DNA of 9,319 nucleotides, taken from positions 1 through 9,319 of the forward strand of contig JAJTIB010000039.1 in NCBI GenBank assembly GCA_021300075.1, in the 5' to 3' direction. The translations under genes and the position numbers were made by a program. Below the pieces are notes generated by a model. That model saw only the letters and a list, made by a program, of their open reading frames with translations. It did not search any database and was not told where the DNA came from. How positions within the stretch are numbered: position 1 is the first letter of the stretch; every line of letters begins with the position of its first letter. Source of the stretch: Rickettsiales bacterium (GTDB lineage Bacteria; Pseudomonadota; Alphaproteobacteria; Rickettsiales; UBA3002). Shown here one piece after another: positions 1 through 6,909 of the stretch.

Positions 1-9
1 AATGGATAT

Positions 10-789
10 TTAGGGTCGCTTCGCGCATACTGTGCATCGTGGGTCGCGGGGAATGGTAGCGAGGCGCTGGGTCTGGTTTTTACCATCAAAAATGGCGACC
101 TTGCCGATCAGCGCGGGTATCCCCAGAATCATCCGTAGTACTTCGAGCGCCTGCGCTGCGCCGACCATCCCCACCAGCGGGCCAATGACGCCGGATTCGC
201 GGCAGGTATTAGCCTCGGGCGCGTCTGGATGCAGAAAACACTGATAGCAGGGCGAAGCGGAGTCCCGCCCCGTGTTAAAGCTCATAAGCTGACCTTCCCA
301 ACCGATGGCGGCAGCGCTCACCAAGGGTTTTTTGAGGGCAACGCAGGCCTGATTGACGACGAGGCGCGTCGCAAAGTTATCGCAGCCATCAGCCACGATA
401 TCATAGCCATGCGGCGCGCCGTCTGTTTCGCCACCTATAATTGGGATAGCATTTTGCGCGGTGAGAGCATCGGGGTGGATGATGATGGCAACATCCGGGT
501 TTAGCTCACTCACTCGGTCGCGTGCGCTTTCAACTTTGAGGCGGCCAATATCCCCCGTTTCGTGAATCACCTGACGGGCGAGGTTGGATAGCTCCACTCG
601 GTCGGGATCAATGATGCCGAGTGTTCCAACACCTGCGGCCGCAAGATAGGGAATCATGACCGATCCAAGCCCACCCGCGCCCACCACCAGCACACGTGCA
701 GCGGCGAGTTTTACTTGACCAGTCTCACCCACTTCCGCCAGCATCGTTTGGCGAATGTAGCGACGTTCATGATCGGAGTTAGATGACAT
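10..789 (-). CDS. moeB: MoeB/ThiF/HesA-family E1-like adenylyltransferase
   Basis: The 259-residue product matches bacterial MoeB/ThiF enzymes, which adenylate the C-terminal Gly-Gly of small ubiquitin-like sulfur carriers (MoaD in molybdopterin, ThiS in thiamine synthesis) in the cytoplasm. Visible motifs are an N-terminal RRYIRQ (arginine finger region), the nucleotide-binding GAGGLGS at about residues 37-43, DPDRVELSNLARQ at about 61-73, a DGCDNF segment at about 134-139, and two zinc-binding Cys pairs, CYQC (C181/C184) and CTVC near the C-terminus. A further cysteine (about 196) in NTCRESGV is at the place used by ThiF/MoeB relatives in sulfur chemistry. The length equals that of stand-alone MoeB; there is no C-terminal rhodanese domain as in MoeZ/Uba4. 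The ATG shares its A with the cysK TGA (TGATG), so translation is probably coupled. Family is certain; the choice between MoeB, ThiF and another carrier partner is not. Confidence 0.9.
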   Translation of the reverse strand: MSSNSDHERRYIRQTMLAEVGETGQVKLAAARVLVVGAGGLGSVMIPYLAAAGVGTLGIIDPDRVELSNLARQVIHETGDIGRLKVESARDRVSELNPDVAIIIHPDALTAQNAIPIIGGETDGAPHGYDIVADGCDNFATRLVVNQACVALKKPLVSAAAIGWEGQLMSFNTGRDSASPCYQCFLHPDAPEANTCRESGVIGPLVGMVGAAQALEVLRMILGIPALIGKVAIFDGKNQTQRLATIPRDPRCTVCAKRP

Positions 790-1772
790 CAGACGTCGAG
801 AAACAAATCCGTTGAAATATAACGCTCGGCGGTAGAGGCGATGATGACGACGATGGTTTTTCCCTTCATGGCCGGACGTGCGGCGACTTCAAGCGCGGCG
901 GCGACAGTTGCGCCCGAGGAAATACCGGCAGGAATACCCTCAATCCGTGCCAGTTTGCGGGCGGTGGCGAAGGCGGTCGCGTTACTGATGGCGATGATCT
1001 CGTCGATCAGTTCGGTCTTCAAAATTTCGGGCACGAAGCCCGCACCAATCCCTTGAATCTTGTGCGGCCCGGGGTTGCCACCGGCGAGCACGGGGCTGTC
1101 CTCCGGCTCGACGGCGATGATTTTGACGTCCGGCTTTTTTGCCTTGAGGACAGTTGCCGTACCGGTGAGCGTGCCGCCTGTCCCCACGCCGGTGACGAAC
1201 ACATCCACCCCGCCCGCCGTATCGTTCCAGATTTCTTCTGCCGTGGTCTGGCGGTGAATGGCGGGGTTGGCGAGGTTTTTGAATTGCTGCAGCATCACCG
1301 CTTTGGGGTTGGCGGCCACGATTTCTTCGGCCTTGCCGATCGCGCCGCGCATACCTTTGGCGGCGGGTGTAAGCTCCAGCTCTGCGCCCAGAAGTTTGAG
1401 CATCTTTCGGCGTTCGAGCGACATGCTCTCGGGCATGGTGAGGATGATTTTATAGCCCTTGGCAGCGGCCACAAACGCCAGCGCAATTCCGGTATTGCCA
1501 GAAGTTGGTTCGACCAATACGGAGTCCGGTTTCAGGATGCCTTCGCGCTCGGCGGCTTCGACCATTGAAAGCGCAATACGGTCCTTGACTGAGGACAGGG
1601 GATTAAAAAATTCGAGCTTGGCGTAAATGTTGGCAACCGCCCCGGCATCTTCTGCAATACGATGGAGTTTGACAAGTGGTGTATTGCCGATGGTTTCAAG
1701 AATAGAATCATAGGTGCGGCCTCGGCCGGGTTTATCGAGATGGTCAAGAGCAGTGCGGATGGCATTGGGCAT
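789..1772 (-). CDS. cysK: Cysteine synthase A (O-acetylserine sulfhydrylase)
   Basis: This 327-residue PLP enzyme makes L-cysteine from O-acetylserine and sulfide. The PLP lysine is K63 in NPLSSVKDR. Other CysK hallmarks are the substrate loop EPTSGNTGI, MPESMSLERRKML, QQFKNLANP, the phosphate-binding TGVGTGGT, HKIQGIGAGFVP and GISSGA. The N-terminus is about 20 residues longer than E. coli CysK, but the start is supported by an AAAGGA Shine-Dalgarno seven bases upstream (1780-1785). Near the C-terminus the usual LPSSGERYLST-like segment reads IASTAERYIST, so the Pro and Gly are replaced by Ala while the pyridine-contacting hydroxyl position is kept. The 101 bases upstream, towards dut, hold no gene I can support and are AT-rich next to the start. 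The stop overlaps the start of the MoeB-like gene by one base, giving a sulfur-themed pair. Confidence 0.95.
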   Translation of the reverse strand: MPNAIRTALDHLDKPGRGRTYDSILETIGNTPLVKLHRIAEDAGAVANIYAKLEFFNPLSSVKDRIALSMVEAAEREGILKPDSVLVEPTSGNTGIALAFVAAAKGYKIILTMPESMSLERRKMLKLLGAELELTPAAKGMRGAIGKAEEIVAANPKAVMLQQFKNLANPAIHRQTTAEEIWNDTAGGVDVFVTGVGTGGTLTGTATVLKAKKPDVKIIAVEPEDSPVLAGGNPGPHKIQGIGAGFVPEILKTELIDEIIAISNATAFATARKLARIEGIPAGISSGATVAAALEVAARPAMKGKTIVVIIASTAERYISTDLFLDV

Positions 1773-1873
1773 AGATGTTTCCTTTATAAGAATTATGAAT
1801 CAAACTCTTTCACCATTCCTCCGCGCCAGGGCTTTTGGGCATAAGCGGCTTCGGAGGGAAGGCGAATGACGAC

Positions 1874-2332
1874 TTACCCCCGCGTTCCGGTCGAACCAAA
1901 ACCGCCCTCGCCGCGCTCGGAGCTTGGCAGTTCGAGGACTTCGGTGAAACGCGCGCGAGAGTAGGGAGCAATCACCATCTGCGCGATACGCATGCCGCGT
2001 TCGATGGTGAAATTTTCCTGTCCGAGATTGATGAGAAGTACGCCCACTTCTCCGCGATAATCCGCATCCACTGTACCCGGGGCGTTAACGATACTAAGAC
2101 CGTGTTTGAGAGCGAGGCCCGAACGTGGGCGCACTTGTGCCTCAAACCCGTCAGGTAATGCGATTGCGATACCGGTGGGAATGAGCTTACGCTCACCCGG
2201 TGCGAGGGTAATGGGGTCAGCAATCGCCGCCATTAAATCCATCCCAGCGCTATGGGTAGTAGCATAGGCGGGAAGTGCCAGATCTTTGCCATGCGGCAGG
2301 CGGGTGATGGCGATGTTGCTATGCGAGGTCAT
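1874..2332 (-). CDS. dut: dUTP diphosphatase (dUTPase)
   Basis: The 152-residue trimeric dUTPase hydrolyses dUTP to dUMP and diphosphate, keeping uracil out of DNA and supplying dTMP synthesis. All five family motifs are present in order: AGMDLMAA (29-36), RPRSGLA (68-74), GTVDADYRGE (86-95) with catalytic D89 and uracil-stacking Y92, RGMRIAQMVI, and the C-terminal flexible RGEGGFGSTG with its Phe lid. The length is the same as E. coli Dut. The start is backed by AAGGA six bases upstream of the ATG. It lies 24 bp downstream of coaBC on the same strand, the coaBC-dut order common in many proteobacteria, so co-transcription is likely. Confidence 0.96.
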   Translation of the reverse strand: MTSHSNIAITRLPHGKDLALPAYATTHSAGMDLMAAIADPITLAPGERKLIPTGIAIALPDGFEAQVRPRSGLALKHGLSIVNAPGTVDADYRGEVGVLLINLGQENFTIERGMRIAQMVIAPYSRARFTEVLELPSSERGEGGFGSTGTRG

Positions 2333-2356
2333 CCAAATTCCTTTACTGTAAATGAT

Positions 2357-3619
2357 TTACGCCCGAGTCTTTTTTATAGCGCTATTGTTAAAAAAATTAG
2401 AAATTTCATCCACCAGTTTTTCGGCGACGGCATGTTTGCTCATGGTCGGCCAGCTGGCTTCGCCCGCCTCGGAAAGGAACAGAATGGTATTATCTTCTGC
2501 GCCAAATACCTTGCCGTCCGCGACGTTATTGGCCAGCACCATATCGCAGTGTTTGCTTTTGCGTTTGCTCTTTGCATGCTCGGCCAGACGGTTGGTTTCG
2601 GCGGCAAATCCAACCACCAGAGCCGGGCGCGGTTTATGGTTGCTGACGGCGGCGATGATGTCTTCGGTCGGGATTAAATCGAGCGTCAGCTTACTGTGGT
2701 TGCCATGTTTTTTTATTTTGTGGGGCGAGACGTGTGTCATCCGCCAATCGGCCACCGCCGCAGCGCCCACGAAAATATCCGCTGGCAGTGCTGTCATCAC
2801 TGCCGCATACATCTCGGCAGCAGTGGTGACGGAAATAGTTCGGACGCCTGGGGGGGGACCCAGTGCTGTGGGGCCGCTGATGAGAGTAACATCCGCCCCG
2901 GCGGCGGCGAGTGCAGCAGCGACCGCGTGCCCTTGTTTGCCGGAAGCGTGATTGCCCAGAAATCGTACCGGATCAACCGGCTCATAGGTCGGCCCGCTGG
3001 TGACAATCGCGTGTTTGCCTTTCAGGGTCTGAGCGATACCAAGGAAGGCAGGAATGGTGAGGTCACTGCGGCGCGCAGCGCTGGCGTCCTGCTCGAGTGC
3101 TGCCAGAATTTCCTGTGGCTCGGCCATACGCCCGACACCGAATTCGCCGCAGGCCATTGCCCCTTCGACTGGGCCGATGATGCCGATGCCGTCCGCACGC
3201 AGCGTCGCTATATTGCGCCGCGTCGCCGGGTGTGACCACATGCGGTGATTCATTGCCGGGGCGACGCTGACCGGCGCGTCGGTCGCAAGCAGTGCGGTTG
3301 TCGCCAGATCATCGGCGATGCCGTGGGTCATTTTGGCGAGGATATCGGCGCTTGCGGGCGCAATCAGAATATGCTCGGCGCTGCGCGACAGCTCGATATG
3401 CCCCATCTCGACTTCGTCGGTCAGTGAAAATAAATCATGGTAGGTTTTTGTGCCTGTGAGCGACGACACCGCGAGTGGTGTCACAAAAGCGGCGCCGCCT
3501 TTAGTCAGAATGGCGCGCACTTCAACCCCGCGTTCTTTCAGCAGACGGATGAGTTCGAGGCTTTTATACGCAGCAATGCTGCCGCTGATAATAAGCAGAA
3601 TGGAACGTGGAAGCGCCAT
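2357..3619 (-). CDS. coaBC: Bifunctional phosphopantothenoylcysteine decarboxylase / phosphopantothenate-cysteine ligase
   Basis: CoaBC (Dfp) carries out two consecutive steps of coenzyme A synthesis: CoaB joins cysteine to 4'-phosphopantothenate with CTP, and the FMN-dependent CoaC domain decarboxylates the product. The N-terminal CoaC half shows SGSIAAYK, catalytic H74 in GHIEL, APAMN with N124, and ACGEFGVGRM with C157. The CoaB half starts near residue 195, with TSGPTYEPVDPVRFLGN, SGK, AAVADWR and the catalytic-lysine segment KIKKHG. I chose the inner ATG at 3617-3619 (420 residues) because a GGGA lies nine bases upstream and because H74, N124 and C157 then fall one position before E. coli H75, N125 and C158. 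The ATG at 3634 would add five residues and has no visible ribosome site. A run of eight C (coding strand) encodes part of GPPPG. The frame is intact. Confidence 0.95.
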   Translation of the reverse strand: MALPRSILLIISGSIAAYKSLELIRLLKERGVEVRAILTKGGAAFVTPLAVSSLTGTKTYHDLFSLTDEVEMGHIELSRSAEHILIAPASADILAKMTHGIADDLATTALLATDAPVSVAPAMNHRMWSHPATRRNIATLRADGIGIIGPVEGAMACGEFGVGRMAEPQEILAALEQDASAARRSDLTIPAFLGIAQTLKGKHAIVTSGPTYEPVDPVRFLGNHASGKQGHAVAAALAAAGADVTLISGPTALGPPPGVRTISVTTAAEMYAAVMTALPADIFVGAAAVADWRMTHVSPHKIKKHGNHSKLTLDLIPTEDIIAAVSNHKPRPALVVGFAAETNRLAEHAKSKRKSKHCDMVLANNVADGKVFGAEDNTILFLSEAGEASWPTMSKHAVAEKLVDEISNFFNNSAIKKTRA

Positions 3620-3689
3620 TGCAATAGTTCCCATGGTTTTTCAGCGCCGTTCTAGCGGATTTTGGGTGGCGCTGCAAGGTTGGGCGTAC

Positions 3690-5117
3690 CTAACTCTCCG
3701 AGCGCTCGGCCTGTAAGGCTTTAAGATAGTCGCGCAGTTCCCTGAGTACGCGCGGCGCGTCCTCAAGAATCTCGAGGGCTTCGGCGGCGAAATTGCGGAT
3801 TTTCGCCCGCGCCGAGAAATGCTCTTTCGCCCAACTGGTAATGAGCGGTTCGGCCAGTTGCCACATATTGACGCCGGGATTGAGGCCACGCCCCACGCCC
3901 TCAGCCGTCACCATGGTTTTTTGCAGCAGCAGGAGATGTGGCTGGGTTTCCATTTCGAACATGCGGGCGACGTGAATTAACTGGCCAAATAGCTTACCAA
4001 CAGAGATTTCGCTTAAGGCCTTACCCATCATTGGTTGGCCAATGGCGCGGCAGGCTTGCGCGAATAAATCGACCGAGACATGGGGCGGGATATAGCCAGC
4101 CTCGCGGTGGATACGAGCAACGCGGGCATAATCGCCCTTTAGAAATCCGTAAAGAATTTCCGCAAGGTATAGTTGGCTCTGATGGTCAATACGCCCCATG
4201 ATGCCGAAATCCACGGGCGCCAAGCGGCCATCCGGCAGGACGAAAAGATTGCCCGGGTGCATGTCCGCATGGAAAAACCCGTCACGGAAGACCTGGTTGA
4301 AAAACGCGGTAGCGGCTTTTTCAGTAATTTTGGTGACATCCAGCCCCGCATTCACGATAGCTTCGCGGTCGGCCGCGTGAAAGCCAAAAATACGCTCGGT
4401 GGTGAGCACGCGCTCGCTGGTGCGCTGCCAATCGACGCTGGGGACGTAAAAATCCGGATCGTTTCTGGTGTTCTCTTTCAGCTCCTCGGCGGCTGCCGCT
4501 TCAAAACGCAAATCCAGTTCAATGGCGATGGTCGCGGCGAAGGTCTCAACTACGGCGCGGGGCTTGAGACGCCGCAAATCCGGACGTTTTTCTTCGATTT
4601 TTCCGGCGATCCAGCGCATCAGTTCGAGGTCGCGGGCGAAGGCGCCCTCAATCCCGGGCCTGAGAACCTTCACGGCGACCTCGCGCCCGTCTGGTGTAAC
4701 GGCGAAATGTACCTGTGCGATCGAGGCGGCGGCATGGGCATTTGGCTCGAAGCTGCGAAACAATACGGTGATCGGCGCGCCAAGTTCCGCCTCAATCCGA
4801 TCACGGGCAAGGGTGTTGTCGAATGGCGGTAGGCGGTCTTGCAGGGTGGTTAGACCCACCGCAATATCCTCACCAATCAAATCGCCGCGTGTGGAGAGCG
4901 ACTGACCGCCCTTGATGAAACTCGGCCCCATTTCCTGCAAGGCGGCGGCGAGGCGTTCGCCTTTTGCCAGTGTCGGTTTGCGATGGGTGAACAGCGTGCC
5001 AAGCATGCGAATGGGTGCGGGCAGGGGCACGGCGTCGAACACGAACAGCGCGTCATTGCGCGCCAGAATATACGCCAGATGCAGCAGGCGCAGACGGTGA
5101 CGCAGGGCGCGCATCAT
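3690..5117 (-). CDS. ubiB: UbiB, atypical kinase-like ubiquinone biosynthesis protein
   Basis: This is a 475-residue member of the UbiB/ABC1/ADCK family, ATPases needed for ubiquinone synthesis at the inner membrane. Family motifs in order are KxGQ as KGGQ (69-72) followed by SLSTR, the alanine-rich loop AAASIAQVH (129-137) that replaces a kinase P-loop, the nucleotide lysine K150 in VAVKVLRPG, IELDLRFEAAAAEE, the catalytic-loop HADMHPGN (283-290) and DFG (303-305). The protein ends in a charged helical stretch (about 430-475) and shows no hydrophobic C-terminal segment, whereas E. coli UbiB (546 aa) ends in predicted membrane helices. I see no frameshifted remainder in the 70 bp before coaBC. 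The ATG overlaps the ubiE stop (ATGA), so translation is probably coupled to ubiE, which acts in the same pathway. Confidence 0.94.
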   Translation of the reverse strand: MMRALRHRLRLLHLAYILARNDALFVFDAVPLPAPIRMLGTLFTHRKPTLAKGERLAAALQEMGPSFIKGGQSLSTRGDLIGEDIAVGLTTLQDRLPPFDNTLARDRIEAELGAPITVLFRSFEPNAHAAASIAQVHFAVTPDGREVAVKVLRPGIEGAFARDLELMRWIAGKIEEKRPDLRRLKPRAVVETFAATIAIELDLRFEAAAAEELKENTRNDPDFYVPSVDWQRTSERVLTTERIFGFHAADREAIVNAGLDVTKITEKAATAFFNQVFRDGFFHADMHPGNLFVLPDGRLAPVDFGIMGRIDHQSQLYLAEILYGFLKGDYARVARIHREAGYIPPHVSVDLFAQACRAIGQPMMGKALSEISVGKLFGQLIHVARMFEMETQPHLLLLQKTMVTAEGVGRGLNPGVNMWQLAEPLITSWAKEHFSARAKIRNFAAEALEILEDAPRVLRELRDYLKALQAERSES

Positions 5118-5854
5118 AATCGCCAGCCCTGGTGGATGGCGACTACGCCAAAGGTAAGGTTTTCATGGGTGACGCGGCTTAGACCCGCGCTTTCCATCAT
5201 CTTCACGAGTTGACGCTGGGGCGGAAACATGCGGATAGATTCTACTAGATACTGATAAGACGCAGCATCTTTCGTGATCCATTGCCCAAGTCTGGGGATG
5301 ACCTGAAAGGAATAAACCTCATAAAGTTTCCTGAAAAGGGGCAAGCTGACTTCTGAAAATTCCAGACACAAAAATTGCCCGCCGGGTCTAAGCACGCGCA
5401 CGGCTTCAGTGAGGGCTTTGGGGATATCGGTGACGTTACGAAGGCCAAAGGCAATGGTATAGACATCCACCGAGCGGTCGGGCAGGGGCAGGTTTTCGGC
5501 ATTGCCGCAGAGCCAGCGCAGGCCTTCTGCCGCACTCGCATCCACCATCCGGTCCTGCCCGGCGCGCAGCATCGCCTCGTTGATGTCGCAGATGGTCACG
5601 TTTGCGCCGGTTTTTTTATGCAGACGGCGAGCAATATCGCCCGTACCGCCCGCTACATCAAGCAGCATGGCATGTGAGCCTGCATGGACTTTACCGACGA
5701 AATGATTTTTCCATAACCGGTGCAGACCTGCACTCATCAGATCGTTCATCAGGTCGTAACGGCTGGCGACGGAGGCGAATACGTCCCTTACCCGAGAGGT
5801 TTTTTCGTCCTGAGCGATGGGGGTGAAGCCAAAATGCGTTTGCGGCGCTCTCAT
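5114..5854 (-). CDS. ubiE: Ubiquinone/menaquinone C-methyltransferase
   Basis: UbiE is a class I SAM-dependent methyltransferase that C-methylates the demethoxy-benzoquinol intermediate of ubiquinone (and demethylmenaquinol where present). The 246-residue product has the UbiE N-terminal signature SRYDLMNDLMSAGLHRLWK (31-49), SAM motif I LDVAGGTGD (65-73), CDINEAM, the loop ENLPLPD, FGLRNV and RVLRPGGQFLCLEFS. The frame stays open upstream for another 127 codons, but that part overlaps mutM on the other strand and resembles nothing; the true start is the ATG at 5852-5854. It sits just before the conserved region, has AGGAAA upstream and gives the normal family length. It is the first gene of the minus-strand group and overlaps ubiB by four bases. 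Confidence 0.95.
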   Translation of the reverse strand: MRAPQTHFGFTPIAQDEKTSRVRDVFASVASRYDLMNDLMSAGLHRLWKNHFVGKVHAGSHAMLLDVAGGTGDIARRLHKKTGANVTICDINEAMLRAGQDRMVDASAAEGLRWLCGNAENLPLPDRSVDVYTIAFGLRNVTDIPKALTEAVRVLRPGGQFLCLEFSEVSLPLFRKLYEVYSFQVIPRLGQWITKDAASYQYLVESIRMFPPQRQLVKMMESAGLSRVTHENLTFGVVAIHQGWRL

Positions 5855-5877
5855 GTGTTTCCTATGATGACGCGTGC

Positions 5878-5906
5878 TCGATAGCGGTTTTCTTGGAAGG
5901 AAGCAA
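5878..5906 (-). promoter_or_regulatory. Candidate ubiE promoter
   Basis: On the minus strand, TTGCTT (5901-5906) is followed 17 bases later by TATCGA (5878-5883), a weak sigma-70-like pair that would start transcription near 5871, about 17 bases before the ubiE ATG. It lies inside the 54-bp divergent spacer with mutM and overlaps the mutM ribosome site. Only three of six bases match consensus in each box, so this is a tentative call. Confidence 0.28.
5895..5901 (+). promoter_or_regulatory. mutM ribosome binding site
   Basis: GGAAGGA sits seven bases before the ATG at 5909 and supports that start, as does the invariant MPELPEVE N-terminus that follows. Confidence 0.7.
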
Positions 5907-5908
5907 CC

Positions 5909-6781
5909 ATGCCTGAATTGCCGGAGGTGGAGACAACGCGGCGCGGACTCGTGCCGGTGATGCGCGGGCAGGTCATCGTGAAGGCTGAAGTGCGGCGGGG
6001 GGATTTGCGCCTGCCGTTGCCGGATTCCTTTGCCCATCGTCTTGCCGGACGGCGGGTATTGGGCCTCAGGCGGCGGGCGAAATACCTGCTGATCGACCTT
6101 GATAACGGCGAGATTCTGCTCATCCATCTTGGTATGTCGGGGAGTTTGCGCGTCCTTCAGCCCTCCATCCGCACGCTTTTGACCCATGATCATGTCGTAT
6201 TTCACCTGGATTCCGGCCAGCGTATTGTCTTTCATGATCCGCGCCGTTTTGGGCTGATGGATATCTTTCCGTCTACTCAGGAATTAACCCATAAACTATT
6301 GAATCATATGGGCCCAGAGCCGCTGGGCGCAGCATTCTCGCCCGATTATCTGGCGGCCAGACTTGCCCATAAAACTGCACCGCTCAAAGTGGCACTCATG
6401 GATCAGCGTCTGGTGGTGGGGGTGGGCAATATTTATGCGAGTGAGAGTTTATTTCTGGCGGGCTTACATCCGGCTTTGCCAGCCTACCGAGCACAAGGAC
6501 ATGAAGCCGCCCTGATTGCAGCTATCAAAAAGGTGCTCGAAGCAGCGATTGCTTCTGGCGGTTCGAGCTTGCGTGATTATACGCAAGCGAATGGTGAAAC
6601 GGGTTATTTTCAGCACCGATTCAATGTCTATGAAAGGCGCGGTGAGCCTTGTTATCAATGTGGTTCGCGGATTGAAAAAATCAAGCAGGCTGGGCGCGCT
6701 AGTTACTTTTGTCCGACTTGTCAATCACGAAAAAAAATCAAAAAAAACTACAGCATTTTCAACGCTGAAAATAATCAATGA
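5909..6781 (+). CDS. mutM: Formamidopyrimidine-DNA glycosylase (Fpg)
   Basis: MutM removes 8-oxoguanine and ring-opened purines from DNA and nicks the abasic site by beta,delta-elimination. The start is fixed by MPELPEVETTRRGL: after Met removal Pro2 is the Schiff-base nucleophile and Glu3 the acid. K58 (in RRAKYLL) matches the conserved DNA-phosphate-contacting lysine. HLGMSG, GVGNIYASESLFLAGLHP (helix-two-turn-helix region) and GGSSLRDY follow. The C-terminal zinc finger is complete: C248-x2-C251-x16-C268-x2-C271, including the conserved GRASYF. The protein normally ends right after PTCQ; here 18 further Lys/Asn-rich residues (273-290) follow, encoded by A-rich DNA that also forms a terminator-like structure. 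It is divergent from ubiE with a 54-bp spacer, and 128 bp separate it from rpsT. Confidence 0.96.
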   Translation: MPELPEVETTRRGLVPVMRGQVIVKAEVRRGDLRLPLPDSFAHRLAGRRVLGLRRRAKYLLIDLDNGEILLIHLGMSGSLRVLQPSIRTLLTHDHVVFHLDSGQRIVFHDPRRFGLMDIFPSTQELTHKLLNHMGPEPLGAAFSPDYLAARLAHKTAPLKVALMDQRLVVGVGNIYASESLFLAGLHPALPAYRAQGHEAALIAAIKKVLEAAIASGGSSLRDYTQANGETGYFQHRFNVYERRGEPCYQCGSRIEKIKQAGRASYFCPTCQSRKKIKKNYSIFNAENNQ

Positions 6782-6790
6782 TTTTTTTTT
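6730..6790 (+). terminator. Putative mutM terminator overlapping the gene's 3' end
   Basis: Two nested inverted repeats are visible. The outer arms are A8TCA (6730-6740) and TGAT8 (6779-6789), 11 bp and perfect. The inner hairpin is ATTTTCA-acgc-TGAAAAT (6755-6761 and 6766-6772), 7 bp with a 4-base loop. A run of nine T ends at 6790. An A-tract before and a T-tract after fit an intrinsic terminator that could work on both strands. The stem is AT-rich and thus weak, and the mutM stop codon lies within the outer right arm. Confidence 0.5.
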
Positions 6791-6811
6791 GCGATTGCCT
6801 TTTCTAATCGC
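6791..6811. repeat. Inverted repeat between mutM and rpsT
   Basis: GCGATT (6791-6796) and AATCGC (6806-6811) are perfect 6-bp arms around a 9-base, T-rich loop. It starts directly after the T-tract of the mutM terminator and ends one base before the candidate rpsT -35 box. It may be a second terminator stem or an operator-like site; chance is possible at this size. Confidence 0.35.
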
Positions 6812-6840
6812 TTGACGCGGGACAATTGCATGAGTAGTTT
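6812..6840 (+). promoter_or_regulatory. Candidate rpsT promoter
   Basis: TTGACG (6812-6817) matches the sigma-70 -35 consensus at five of six bases. Seventeen bases later TAGTTT (6835-6840) is a weaker -10. Transcription would start near 6847, leaving about 60 bases of leader before rpsT. Position after the mutM terminator supports an independent rpsT promoter. Confidence 0.4.
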
Positions 6841-6909
6841 CCGCTTCCTCTTGAGGCAATAACGCCAAGAGAGTTTTGTAATAAAAATCTAAAGCAAAAT
6901 GGGTTAACC

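Noticed and set aside
1053..1568. A 171-codon plus-strand open frame across cysK
   Set aside because: It is antisense to conserved cysK sequence and its composition is that of a shadow frame.
3620..3634. The ATG at 3634 as the coaBC start
   Set aside because: No ribosome site is visible and the inner ATG aligns active-site numbering with E. coli; it remains possible and would add only five residues.
4173..4832. A 219-codon plus-strand open frame across ubiB
   Set aside because: It is antisense to clearly conserved ubiB motifs, has no recognisable domain and is typical of GC-rich antisense frames.
5855..6235. A 127-codon upstream extension of the ubiE frame (373 residues in total)
   Set aside because: It overlaps mutM on the opposite strand, resembles no family, and the internal ATG at 5854 gives the normal UbiE length with a ribosome site.
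6722..6909. The AT-rich mutM-rpsT spacer as a replication origin
   Set aside because: No acceptable DnaA box is present; the hairpins and T-tract fit a terminator plus promoter better.
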